Shown piece after piece: positions 1-10,935 of a stretch of DNA of 64,000 bases. Numbering within the stretch: position 1 is the stretch's first letter; every line of letters begins with the position of its first letter. Made by a program: the position numbers and the translations under genes. Source of the stretch: Paroedura picta (lineage: Eukaryota > Chordata > Lepidosauria > Squamata > Gekkonidae); the NCBI RefSeq assembly GCF_049243985.1, contig NC_135369.1, forward strand, positions 21,974,533 to 22,038,532, in the 5' to 3' direction. The notes beneath the pieces are model-generated. The model was not told the origin of the DNA. It searched no databases and saw only the letters and a program-made list of their open reading frames with translations.

Positions 1-190
1 ACCTTTGCTGGATGGCCGGGGGGGGGGGGTGGGCGGGAGGGGAGTAGGTTATATATTTATTATCCGCCATTGTGATATTGTGTTTTATGGGTTTTTATGG
101 GATTTTAGCGTTCTTATGAATCTCTGTAAACCGCTGCGAGACATTTGAGAGCAGTGGCATATAAATAAACAAACAAACAAACAAACAGTC
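1..190 (+). mobile_element. 3' tail of an L2-like LINE
   Basis: Resembles other LINE tails in the window (14130-14240, 17160-17300, 58040-58160) and ends in the simple repeat (AAAC)n near 166-187. Only the untranslated tail is visible, so the family name is tentative. Confidence 0.4.
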
Positions 191-209
191 CAATTGCTGA
201 AGATACTGA

Positions 210-1106
210 GGGCCATTTCGCACGGCTTCAAAATAGCACAATGGTTGCTAATTGAAAACGCTACTAATTTGCCTTAACGCACGACGTCGCAGACAATCTG
301 CAACACTCCTGAAACCAATCAGCAAAAAGCGCTTCGTTGTAGCGCTTTCAGGGGAATCCAGAAAAGTGGATTCACCCTCCGGATAGCGATACACTCCTGC
401 AACCAATCTGCAACACTAGCGCTAAAGACCTGTGCGTTACCATTGTTGCGGGTTCTTCAAAGTCCCTCCTCCTGAGCCTGTCCTCCAAACTTCCGGCGAA
501 GCGATCGCCATTTTTTTTTCTCCGAGCGAGCGGGGATAAACGCACCAGCGAGCCTCTTTCTGTTTAGAGGCTTCCCTGGCTTCAGTCCTTCACCTTTAGT
601 CACTAAGCACAAACCACATAAAAGCCCGTTTGCTGAAATAAAGTCCTTTTATTTTTTACACATTAATTCAGCCGAAAATCGGGCCCGTGAGAGGGGGGGG
701 ATTTTTTTTTTATCACTCGAGGCAGCGTGCCAACGATCATACAATCAAACGACAGCTCACATTAGGCAGCTGGATGGGTCTCTCCGTTGCAACGAATCTA
801 CCTAGATTCGTTGCTATGGGTCTGTTTTTTTTTTAAAAAAAAGCTTTCTTAAAGGGAAAGGGGCTGTTTGGGAGCATGCTAACGGCTGCCCATTGGCTGC
901 TTGACGGCCAGGGGCGGGACGAGCTTGGCAATAGCGCTTCCTTTCTAGCGATTTCTGCCGAGACCGGAAGCCTGTGGGAAACGCTAAAAAACGCAACTGA
1001 TTCCACTACAAAGGCAGGTATGCATAACAACGAATTCCACTATTTTAAATGGCGATTTTTCATTCCGCAAACAATTTGCAACAAAGATCCCCGTGCGAAA
1101 AGGCCC
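210..1106. mobile_element. Non-autonomous DNA transposon A, Harbinger-like ends
   Basis: An 897-bp element with GGGCCATTTCGCACGG at the left end and the inverse (CCGTGCGAAAAGGCCC) at the right. It is flanked by the 3-bp duplication TGA (207-209 and 1107-1109). It has no transposase-like frame. GGGC ends with 3-bp duplications suit PIF/Harbinger MITEs. A reversed partial copy lies at 52760-53058. Confidence 0.7.
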
Positions 1107-1129
1107 TGAGTCTGTGACTTCCAAACCCG

Positions 1130-1345
1130 CAAATTTAACAGGTTGGGGAACACCCAGAGATTTTGGGGGTGGAACCTGAAGAGGGTAGTGTTCGGGGAAG
1201 GTAGGAACTTCAGTGGGGTAGATTACCATGAAATCCACCTTCCAAAGCAGCTGTTTTTTTTTTTATGTGCTGATCTCCATTGCCTGGAAATCAGTTGAAA
1301 TCCCAGGAGTGATCCAGCCACTAACTGGAGGTCCAACCTTAATAT
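1130..1345. mobile_element. MITE with GTTGCCAACCTCCAGG-type ends
   Basis: Shares its body with the copies near 18320, 20228, 24608, 30000, 50196, 57838 and 60738. Typical landmarks are a CTGGAGATCAGTTG-like block and AAAGCAGCCATTTTCTCCAG. It is non-coding. The superfamily is not clear. Confidence 0.5.
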
Positions 1346-2587
1346 ACACTAAGGTGCCATGTTGCACACAGCCTGCGATTTCACACACTGACGAGGATTT
1401 CTGCTTGATGGTAACAAATTGTAGGATGATTATGCCCCTCTAGTTTGCCTTTAACATATTTAACAGACCAATTCTTACCTTTTCAAGGCAGGCTATGGCA
1501 GAACAAGGAAATATATAGCCATTAAAGTGGCATGTTCCATGTAATGTTAGGGTCCAGGCAGTGATCTCCGGTGTAGAAAGCAGGTCATAGAAGTACGTTC
1601 CTATTTTAATCTGGAAGAGGGGTAAGAATGTGCAAAGCTACTCCCCTATCTAGATAGGAACCTAGACCCTCCCCTGACATCCTAGATTTCTACGAGCAGT
1701 GACAGAAGGTGCACTGAGATTTCCAGATACCAGGTCTAGCCTCCTCCATGACATGCTGATTTTCAAAACGTGGATTGGGGAGGTGGGGAGGATATATAGC
1801 AGAGCGTTCTATCAGTCACAGACTGACCGCCCCAGCAAAATCTAGGCCCTTGAATAACCCTGGTATGCTCTGGCCGCCTATTTGGAGCCCAAGAGGATTG
1901 CCTCTGAAAAAACCTCAAGAGTGAGCATTTGGCTGTCATGAATGAATGAATGGAGTGGCTCTTCCCAGCATACAACCACCTGTGCTCATCAGTTCCGCAA
2001 CGTGCTCGTCAGCGTGTACAGTCTGAGCCTGGCCCACTCGCTCCCTGAGAGAGCAATTTCCTTTGTACAAAGGTCCCCCGGGGGGACGGAATTGTGCCAG
2101 AACACATGCTAAGCATGCGAAGAAACGTTTTTGCCCATCGGGGCTGGAAGGGAAGGGAACACGACAGTTGAATTGAATTAGCCATGAGTAAGAACACATT
2201 AAGGAGAAGTCAGCAAAAGTACATTTCTTAACCAAGCATTTACCAGGTGGCCTCTATCCCATGTGGGGTTGGACCTAGGAATCCATGAAGCCAAAAGTCT
2301 TCAGAGGGAGAGGGCCTTTGAAGCCACTTAATGGAATTGTTAGGTTTGGGGGGGCGCAGAAAATCCAAATCCAATTATTAACCTTTGGAACAGCCTTGCA
2401 GTATTCTGTATTCCAAATTAAACTGCTTCTGGACCTGAAGGTTGCAGGTACTCACCATTGATGGTAATTATTAGTAACTTTATTCTCTCGTCCCCCTTTT
2501 ATGCCCATGTGTACTATTTACAGCAACTTGTACCCCTTTCACATGCTCAGTGTGCACATATAAAAAAAGATCCCCCTTCAAAAAATA
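1346..2587. other. Unassigned sequence
   Basis: No repeat family, exon or RNA gene could be recognised on either strand. Open frames here are short and lack coding character. Confidence 0.4.
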
Positions 2588-3550
2588 GGGCATTTCTGCA
2601 CCCGTTAAATGAAACAATATGACAGTCGATTGCAAGCTGAATAATCCGGCCCCTGCACAGGACGTCACCCACATCCAGCTGACAGCTCACTACTTCCTCC
2701 ATTTTAAAGCACGAGTTGGGGAATGGCAAAAAGTTGATTTATCACCCCCCAAAGTGCTAGTGACCAGACAGCAACCAACAGAAGAAAGCTATAGAGGCTC
2801 AAATGCACTAAAGTCGCCTGCAGTGTCCCACCCTCACACCCACCTCCCTCTCTCTTGTTCCCGGGGATGGGAATTTCTTTTTTATAATGGCGACATGCCT
2901 GGAGAAATGAATATGTGGACACGTGTGTAGGCGATGCCAGAAATAAAAGAATATTTCATTCAACAAAGCATGCCTCTTGAAAGTTTTCTCCCCCCACCAA
3001 AAAGAAATTATCAGGAATGATATTAATTTTTTAATTTATCGAAGGGCTCGTGATCCCATAAGGCAGGGGTAGTCAACCTGCGGCCCTCCAGATGTTCATG
3101 GACTACAATTCCCATGAGCCCTTGCCAGCGTTAGCTGGCATGGGCTCATGGGAATTGTAGTCCATGAACATCTGGAGGGCCGCAGGTTGACTACCCCTGC
3201 CATAAGGGGTGGCATCCAAAAAGCACTATGCATTTATGAATCCATGCAGAGGCATTGCATCGGAGAAGTATGAATTAAAAAAAAATTAGCAGGCATCACA
3301 GGATTTTAAACTGTGTCAAAGTATGGAGAAAGGGGATTGGTTGCCTGAATTGATTGACAGGGGAAGTGCGACGCATATAAGGCACATTGCTCTCTTCTGC
3401 CTCTTCCAGCCGCAGATGAGGAGGATAAGACACTCTAAAAGAAGGGAGCCAAAGGTGAGACAGCAAAAAGGCCCTGGGAGGCACAATATAATGTAGCGCT
3501 TTGTCATTCCGCGGGTGTGACACTATTTTTACTAATGTGCAGGAAATCCC
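2588..3550. mobile_element. Non-autonomous DNA transposon D, copy 1, with nested hAT MITE
   Basis: Ends read GGGCATTTCTGCACC and GTGCAGGAAATCCC, flanked by the duplication ATA on both sides. Without the MITE at 3064-3199 and its duplication, the element is about 0.82 kb, close to copies at 32731-33518 and about 49278-50084. It shares blocks such as GATTGGTTGCC and the AGCACTATGCAT motif with them. Non-coding. Confidence 0.7.
3064..3199. mobile_element. Palindromic hAT MITE, copy 1
   Basis: A 136-bp near-perfect inverted repeat beginning CAGGGGTAGTCAACCTG and ending with its complement. The 8-bp target duplication CCATAAGG is exact on both sides, typical of hAT. It is inserted in transposon D copy 1. 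Confidence 0.85.
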
Positions 3551-4242
3551 ATAGTATCATATTTCTGATTCATTGGCATCCGTACAGGAGACCTGATAAC
3601 TGCTCTTCAGGTTTCAAGCATTTTTATGCACACGTATAATTTGGGTCCAAATCAGATGTTATCACTGTACATCCTGCAACAGTGAATTGAAGGACCTCCT
3701 ATCAGTCTCGGAAATTTCTTTGAATTCTGAGACTGATCATCTTCTGCCTCTTCTCACTGCGCCTCATTTTATAAATATCAGTCGTCCTCACCCACATGGG
3801 CTTCTTTTGTAAACTGGAAAACTTTTAAATCTTTCCTTTTAAGGAATGTTCTCCATCCCCTTGAATGTGTTAGTTGCCCTTTTCTATTTTTTTAAAGATG
3901 GGGTCACTAGAATTTTACACCATTCTCCAAATGTAACAGCACCAAAACTTATTCCAGGATGCCATGTTGCTGTTTGTTTTATTGGCAATCCCTTTCCTAA
4001 GTACCCTTAGAATTAAATGTATCTGTTTATCCATAATTGGACACTAAAGCATCAAGTAAAATGGAGAATCAAGATGCCATTGGAGTGAAAAGAATAAGAG
4101 TAGAGAAAGAAAGCAAAAAGCCTCTTCAAGCATCTGGTGCACACCTGGAAGGAGTTTGCCTGCTCCAGAAGGGTTCGTTTTATGTCCTGAAGTCACCTAT
4201 GAAAAAGATACTTTGGCACCTTAAAACTTTTTAAAAAGGAAC

Positions 4243-4890
4243 TTGTTGTTAGGAAATTATCTTATGTAGAGGCCGGCAAGGGAATGCAGAAGGTAGGAAT
4301 TTTCCTAGCTGCATCAATTCTGAGAAGCCGACACCCTGCTGGATTGAATTAGCCAAAGGGGAAATGAGATTTGTCAAGTGTCTTAATTCACTGGGTTATA
4401 TCTCTCTGGGTAGCGTTAATGACTTGCCTAGGATACTCCCAGGTCAGACTGCAGTCTGTCTTGGCTTTCTCCCACTCTGCCCTCGCTGAACTCTCTTGGC
4501 ATCTTGTTTCTAATGCTTGATAATAAAGCTTTGTTAGACTATACAAGATCTATAATGCACATGATATGGAAGGCTATGAAGAATATCCTATAGGGGGCAT
4601 CAGTGGAGATGCGTATTCAGTATAGTTCGATTAGGAACTTCCTGATATTTTTCTCCTCCTATGTCCTGATTGGCTCATTTGGAAACTTCCTGCTCCTTGG
4701 AGCTCACTTCCTCCCTGCTTGCCTCCAGAACAACAGGCTGAAAGAATGAACATAACAGAGAGTTCATTTAGGACCCTCTCTGTCCTCTTTCTTTGCAAAG
4801 TTGTGTCTCTTCCTAATAAAACTATTTAATTCTTTTAAGCAGCTGGGCGTTCTGCTCTCTTTGCATTGTGAAATTCTGCGAACACATTTT
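4243..4890 (+). mobile_element. Possible solo LTR of an old retrovirus-like element
   Basis: The segment has LTR-like layout: an AATAAA-bearing region followed by a T-rich stretch and an ending in CA. There is no internal coding region next to it and no clear flanking duplication. This would be an old fossil; the call is tentative. Confidence 0.25.
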
Positions 4891-5228
4891 GCCCACAGAA
4901 GATTGAAGGCCAACCCCAAGCATCACCCATGGAAAGGATCTTAGGTTAGAAAGACCAGTGCCTGTGACTCAGGAGAGCTCCTGCCAGCTGTAAATACCAG
5001 GCTGCCTGGATCAGGAGTCTAGCTAAGAACCAGTTATGGACTGGGAAAGTTTTCTTGCCTCGGGGACAGGAAAACTAGGGAGGTGGAGAAATATGAATAA
5101 TTGGGTATGTGCCTTCTTAGACAAGTGTTCGTTCTTCCATAAGGACTAATTTATGTCAGGGCTGAGCCCCAGAATGTGTTTTCTGAACAGGGACTGAGTT
5201 CTAGAATGTATGAAGAAGGGAGAGTTTA

Positions 5229-5466
5229 CACATGCTTTAACCATTTCCGCCCTGGGAACTTCGCTGCCCCGGCTCCCAGGTGGGAGCACAAATTTGAGGC
5301 TGGCAAGATGAACTGGTGCCAGAGGCTTTGCACTGGGCTGCAGGCTGAAGTTTGAGTCAAGGTAGGTTGCCCTGCATGCTCCCACATCTTGTCTGCCCCA
5401 GGTTTGTGCTCCCACACAGGAGCTGGGGCAATGAAGTTCCCAGTGCAGAAATGGTTAAGCATGTGC
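5229..5466. mobile_element. Foldback element related to the 181-bp MITE family
   Basis: Long inverted arms (about 5229-5305 and 5400-5466) both carry the end of the family also seen at 42095-42275 and 52294-52474 (GGGAACTTC...GCCCC and GTGGGAGCACAAA motifs). Both ends derive from the same side of the family, unlike the 181-bp copies. Confidence 0.55.
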
Positions 5467-5875
5467 AAAGTGCTTTTCTCTCAACAAAGAGCAACTGATG
5501 TCCAGAATATAAGGGGATATATAAGTGCTCTTAACCACTGCCCCACAGTCCCTACCCCTTTGCCAGAGCATCTTTCTGAACCTGACTCTTTTACCTGTGT
5601 AAAAAAGCCCTCACAAATAGTTCACTTTTGCAGAGAGCCAGGAGAGAGGGAGCCTTCCAAACCTCATCAGGCAGGCTCCTACTGCATTTTGTCTCATGCA
5701 ACAGCCCTGCTAGGTAGACTTAGCCAGGAGGGACTGGCCTAAGATCACTCAGTGGTTTTATACCTAAGTGGAGGTTATTTTACTGTGTATCAAGAACGAT
5801 CCCGCTCTCAAAGTAATAACACAACCTTTATTCACAAGCGTACACTAGCATCAATTGGCAATTAAGACTTGGGCT

Positions 5876-6494
5876 GATTCTGCACTTACTTTGTTTTTCC
5901 CATTGTGGATCCTGCTGAATTCAGATTGATTGGAACTCAGGTCTTCCTCTATTCCTCCCCCCCCCCCCCCAATTGAAACAGAAAATGCTCTGCACTTGAA
6001 TGGGGAAGCTCAGAGCAGGGAGGGGAGCCAAATGCAGCAGGAATCTCTTTTCTTGAATGGGGTGGGGGGAGAATTGGAGACAGCAGAGGAGGGGGGGAAT
6101 AAATCCAAAAGCAAATCTCTGCTTAGAGAAGTTAGGGCTTCTGGAGCACAGTCACTTTAAGACAGGGAGGGAAGCAACCGGAAACCAGGAAGTCTTTGAA
6201 CTGATATCCTGGCTAATCAGGGAAGACTGCTTTGCTACGAGGCACAGAGGAAGAAGTTAATTTGCAGAAAGCAGAAATCTGCACATTTACTGATGGCAAT
6301 TTTCCAAATATCGAGGCTTATATCCACTTCTGGATATCACGGCGGAAAGGCAGGGTCACTCCAGATCAATCATGCATGTCGCAGAGGGGAAATTTAAAGC
6401 GTCCAAAATCAAAATGGAAATTGAATTCAGTGTAGATGGGAGGGATTTATTCGAGCTGGCAGTGGGTAAAAAGCCCTGTGCAGACTACACCTGG
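5876..6494 (+). mobile_element. Non-autonomous DNA transposon C, copy 1
   Basis: Begins GGGCTGATTCTGCACTTAC and shares its body, in opposite orientation, with 40556-41197. Shared blocks include the GATTTATTCC/CTCTGCTGTCTCCAATTC region and AAATTTAAA next to the ATGGAAATTG motif. Termini again match the GGGC...TCTGCAC pattern. No coding frame. Confidence 0.65.
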
Positions 6495-6559
6495 GTCACC
6501 CCATCTTTATATAGGCTAATTTTGGTGCCTCTTTTCCCACGTGCGGGAACTGTCCAGTT

Positions 6560-7020
6560 TCGGAGCTAACCCATTAAAAACACAACACATAACAATCTGA
6601 TCCTCTGACATCGCTCAAGTGAGACCCGCTTTGTTTAAATGGGAAGCCCATTTACACCTCTGACAGTCAGCACCTGCCCTAGTTCCCGGAGCCCTGGAAA
6701 GAGCTAATTAAATGCCAAGACGTGTTTCGAGTCAGGGTGAAACCCCCGCCCTTGTGGCTCCCTGCCCTACCCATTAATTGAGTCTGCTTTCATTAAGATA
6801 TGAACTGCCTACCCCTTTTCCTTCTGCTTCTCTCCCTGGGATACATGTAAAATGTCATTAACGGGCTAAATTCAAATGTCACGGTCACACTCAATATAGT
6901 CATGTGATGTCTCCCCCTCCCCCAGAAGCCTCCATTTTATGCCGCCTCCCCCAACAGGGAAAAGAGAGTGGAGACCGGGGGAAGAAATTGCTTCCATTGT
7001 AGTGATCATATTAACCACGA
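6560..7020. other. Repeat-free stretch with homeodomain-like cores
   Basis: No mobile element recognised. It contains several TAATTA-type cores (GAGCTAATTAAATGCC, CCATTAATTGAG, TTCATTAAGATATG, GTCATTAACG). This could be conserved non-coding sequence, which is inference only. Confidence 0.3.
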
Positions 7021-7222
7021 TGGCTAAATAGACCCTCTAGGCCCAGAGACAGGATATCATTTTGATGTCAGATACTGGGGGCAGACAACAGGAGTTGTGC
7101 TTAGAACAAAAGGAGGAACAAATTCCTCGAGTCATAGAACCACAAAATGGAATCATAGAGTTGGGAGGGGCCATCCAGGCCACCCAGTCTATCCACCTGC
7201 TCAGTGCAGGGTTAGTCTAAAG

Positions 7223-7682
7223 CAGCGGGCCCCAACCTTTTTGCGGTTGAAGACCACCTCTGGGGGTGGGGGAGAGCCGGCGGCCCAGGCGCCGTCCACG
7301 TGCGGCAGCTGCGTGCAAACGCGCATGAGCAGTTGCCACGCATGTGCATTTGCACCAACAGGGGGTGCTAACACACATGCATAGAGTTGCCATGCATCTG
7401 TGTTGCGCCAGCAGGGGGTGCAAACGCGCATGCGCGGCAGCTCCACGCAAGTGTGTTTGCGTCCACCGGCATGCCGGCGGCCGCACCTGCCTCAGCGAGA
7501 AGCTAGCCAGGCCTTGAGCGAAGTGGCCGCTTTGGAGGACGCTTCAGCAGCCCCTTTGCTCATGGCTTGGCGAGCTTCTCACTGTGGGGGTGGGGGAGAG
7601 GCAGGCATGGCCGCCAGCGACCCGGTACCGAGGCCTTCGTGGCCCGGTAGCGGGCCGCAGACCAGGGGTTGACGACCCCCCC
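7223..7682. mobile_element. hAT-type element inserted in CR1
   Basis: Left end CAGCGGGCCCCAACCTTTTT and right end ...AGGGGTTGACGACCCCCC form the hAT-type inverted ends seen in many amniote MITEs. The flanking 8-mers are GTCTAAAG (7215-7222) and ATCTAAAG (7683-7690). The interior is GC-rich with internal duplication of a GCATGTGCATTTG-like unit. Confidence 0.7.
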
Positions 7683-7989
7683 ATCTAAAGCAGTCATTCT
7701 CAACCTGGAGATCGGGATTGAATGACCCTTTCACAGGGGTTGCGGCAGGGCAAGCAGCTTGGCCAGGAGGGTTGACATCCACACAACAGCCTTGTGGGGT
7801 AGATCGAGATAGAACTTTTGCCTGTCTGGAGCAGCGGAAAAGAGCGAAATCAGCATGGTGGGACAAGAGGCAGAACTGAACTGAGAGGCCCCGAAAAAAA
7901 CAATTTATAAACAATCATGAACAATGGATCTTCATCTCATTGGTTAGTTTCTGTTTAATTTCTGTGAAAGAACCCTTGCATAGTTTTAT

Positions 7990-8293
7990 GAGAGCCAGTT
8001 TGGTGTAGTGGTTAGGAGCATGCCGGGTTCGATTCTGTGCTCCCCCACGTGCAACCAGCTGGGCGACCTTGGGCTCGCCACAGCACTGATAAAACTGTTC
8101 TGACTGGGCAGTGATATCAGCGCTCTCTCAGCCTCACCTACCCCACAGGGTGTCTGTAGTGGGGAGAGGAATGGGAAGGCGACTGTAAGCCGCTTTGAGC
8201 CTCCTTCGGGTAGGGAAAAGGGGCATATAAGAACCAACTCTTCTTCTTCTTCTTCTTCTTCTTCTTCTTCTTCTTCTTCTTCTTCTTCTTCTT

Positions 8294-8323
<30 letters not shown>
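7990..8323 (+). mobile_element. tRNA-derived SINE with (TTC)n tail
   Basis: The head AGCCAGTTTGGTGTAGTGGTTAG is an A-box-like motif and GGGTTCGATTC a B-box. The body continues to GTAAGCCGCTTTGAG and CATATAAGAACCAACTC, then about 28 TTC units. This is the commonest SINE in the window. Confidence 0.85.
8240..8323 (+). repeat. (TTC)n microsatellite
   Basis: About 28 uninterrupted TTC units forming the SINE 3' tail. Confidence 0.95.
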
Positions 8324-8324
<1 letters not shown>

Positions 8325-8767
8325 TAGTTGGAGGTCACAACAGGAGGAACTGTATTAAAGGGTCGCAGCATTAGGAAGGTTGAGAACCACTGGTCTAAAG
8401 CATCTATGATAAAGCATCTGTCCAGCCGCTGCTTGAAGAAGGTAAGCTCACCACCTCCTTAGGCAGTCCATTCCACTGCTGCACTACTCTGACTGTGAAA
8501 ATTTCCCCCCTGATATGTAGCCAGTACTGTTCTACATGTAGTTTAAACCCATGACTGCAGGTCCTCTCCTCTGTTGCCAACAGGAACTTTTCCCTGCCCT
8601 CCTCCATGTGACAACCTTTCAGATACTTAAAGAGAGCCATCATGGCCCCTCTCAACCTCCTCTTTTCCAGGCTGAAAACCCTTGCAGGGTTTGGTCCTCG
8701 GGCCCTGGATCACTCTCCTGTGCACCCTCTCAATTTTGTCCACATCTTTTTTAAAGTCTAAAAGGCA

Positions 8768-8995
8768 TAGTGTCCCAGTGTGATGCAGTGGTTAACAGCA
8801 GTGGCTTCTAATCTGGTGAGCCGGGTTTGATTCCATGCAGCCAGCTGGGTGACCTTGGGCCATTCACAGTCCTGATAAAGCTGTCCTGGCTCAGGGCTCT
8901 CTCAACCTCACCCACCTCACAGGGTGTCTCTCAAAACCGCTTTGAGACTCCCTCTGGTAGAGAAAAGTGGGGTATAAAAACCAACTCATCTTCTA
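8768..8995 (+). mobile_element. tRNA-derived SINE, worn copy
   Basis: Same family as 7990-8323 (GTGATGCAGTGGTTAACAGC head, GTATAAAAACCAACTCATCTTC end), with internal shortening. Confidence 0.75.
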
Positions 8996-9029
8996 AAGAT
9001 ATAAGGGAGAATATAAATATTTGTATATC

Positions 9030-9242
9030 ATGAGGCAGTGGCTAGAAGATCAGATGAGTATCTGAGAGGCTTGAATCCTTGTTCATCTATTGAAGTTTGC
9101 TGGGTCATCTGGGGCCACTCATACACGCTCAGCTTAGCTTCCCTCACAGGGTTGTTATAAGGATACAATGTGGTAAAGAATGATGTGAGTCACTTTTGGT
9201 CCCTGTTGGGGAGAATGATGGGATATACATTAAATAAGTAAA
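9030..9242 (+). mobile_element. SINE or LINE tail with CACAGGGTTGTTATAAGG motif
   Basis: Shows the GTTGTT(A/G)TAAGGAT...GGGGAGAATGATGGGATATA...AAATAAGTAAATAAAA pattern that recurs at 26545-26650 and 56370-56470. It is a squamate-type retroposon tail; the family is uncertain. Confidence 0.5.
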
Positions 9243-9651
9243 TAAAATGAATAAGCACCAGCCAGTGTTCAGTCCCAGAATGCGTTTTTCACGATTTATT
9301 ATCTGGATCATGAAATAAAACAGCCTCTGAGCATGTGCTGAATGAATTTCCATTACCCACTGAGTAACCGTGGCCATCCATTGACCATTATATATTGAAG
9401 TTTCAGAGTAAATCAATAGCAAGGCTTTCCCATAGTCATGTGGGGGCACAGGTAGGGCTGATGGGCTGGTGTTAAGGGAAATGATTACAGTGGGAACTGG
9501 CTTTAGTTCCCTGTTGGAGACCAAGATCTGATCTTCCTTTCTTCTCTGTATGGAGGAAAGTTACTTGCTTGGCTAGGATTTGCTATGTGACCTTTTACCT
9601 CCAATGGAATATGGGGAAAATGGAGTTTAGTATGCTTTTAGATATAGAATC

Positions 9652-9762
9652 ATAGAATCATAGAGTTGGAAGGGGCCATACAGGCCATCTAGTCCAACCC
9701 CCTGCTCAACGCAGGATCAGCCCTAAGCATCCTAAAGCATCCAAGAAAAGTGTGTAAAGTTG
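9652..9762 (-). mobile_element. CR1 3' tail
   Basis: Minus-oriented CR1 tail with paired ATAGAATCATAG units, GAGTTGGAAGGGGCC and the CCCCCTGCTCAACGCAGGAT block. Confidence 0.75.
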
Positions 9763-9779
9763 ACTAAAATTAAGAGTAA

Positions 9780-10930
9780 CTTTAACTTTATTTTTTAATA
9801 ACACAAGTTGGCATCAGAGGTAGAAGGTTGTTGAGGAACATGCTCTGTTTAATATAAGCTTGAAGGATAAGGGCTGATTCAGTTACTCTGCCACATCAGA
9901 GGTGTGAGATTCTAGGCTAGCCTAGAGACTTTGGGGGTGGGCCTGCAGATGACTCTGAAGGCATTATTGTATTGGCCCAGGCCACCCCTGTGAGGTAGAC
10001 CTATAAAATTCTTTCTTTGTTCTTTGAGCAGGTTTTCATGGAACTCCTCTGTGACTGTCTTATTTTTGCTGCAACTAAAATAAAGCTATAAAACCGGTTT
10101 TCTAGTCTGGCATGTCTTTGGTTGACATCACACCAGGCAAAGGACCCTGTACAAGGCCTACAGGGCTAGACTATCAGGACACGGATTTATTTTTGGCATA
10201 TCCTTGCTCCGGTACCTTTGGCAGCTGATACATAGCGACTTAGTAGTTCTTCTGCAGTGGAGCTAACACAGTAGGCCAAGCTTAACCTGTTGAACTCCCA
10301 TGTGGCATTTGCTGGGCTACTGGAGAGTGGGAGGCCCTAAATTCTGCCAAACTCCAAAACCCATTGGGTGGATACTTGGGAAAGTCATTTGTTTCCAGGC
10401 TACCTACCTGCTCAGGTGCACAGCAGGCAGGAATACAGCAAGTGCAGCCTCCCCCCCCCACACACACACACACACCTGCATCTTTCTGCCGGGAGCCTTT
10501 TCAGCAGCTGTATCCCTGTTAGTCAACCAGCTGCTGAACTGCCACAGAGGCTCTGACAGAAGAAAGCCACTTAGCCCCCACCCTAATACCGGTCAGATTT
10601 GTGTAGGATTTACCAATGCCGAGGAACAAAAACGCTTTGAGGTGGGATTTTCAATGCAATTGCCTCTTCACCCACTCTCGGATTAGCAACAAGCTCATGC
10701 TTTTCTTCCTCAGGGCCTACTGAACAGCTATTTTTATACCCTCACAGCTGGGTCTGTGCTCAACGTGCTGCACATGGCCCATTGTCAGCGATAGCTTCAT
10801 ATTTCGCTCCTGGAAGGCCCGACTCTGAACTGTCCTTGAGCTACATGAGCCATTCTGCATCTTTGTCAGGGATAAGATCAGAAATTCATCGCATGTGCTC
10901 TTCCAAATGCTATACTCTTCATTTGTCCCT
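9780..10930. other. Unassigned sequence, with a possible LTR-like part
   Basis: The 9850-10125 portion has a TATAAAA box followed by AATAAAGC and ends in CACA, a layout that could be an old LTR, but no partner is present. The rest, including a C-run and (CA)n at 10448-10474, was not recognised. Confidence 0.3.
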
Positions 10931-10935
10931 ATTTC

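Larger units (their letters stand above)
7691..8392. mobile_element. hAT-type element with nested SINE
   Basis: Ends CAGTCATTCTCAACCT and AGGTTGAGAACCACTG, flanked by ATCTAAAG (7683-7690) and GTCTAAAG (8393-8400). Without the SINE at 7990-8323 it is about 370 bp. A partial reversed relative occurs at 29335-29565. Confidence 0.75.
7130..8768 (-). mobile_element. CR1 LINE 3' part, interrupted by two hAT elements
   Basis: The CR1 3' tail (7130-7222) continues at 8393-8768, where the minus strand encodes a CR1 ORF2 C-terminal stretch (FKYLKGCHMEEGREKFLLA). The two parts are separated by hAT insertions at 7223-7682 and 7691-8392. The CR1 copy is 5'-truncated and degraded. Confidence 0.8.

Noticed and set aside
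4037-4234. 65-codon frame with Lys-rich, protein-like composition
   Set aside because: It looked like a possible retropseudogene, but I cannot name a parent gene and there is no poly(A) tail or flanking duplication.
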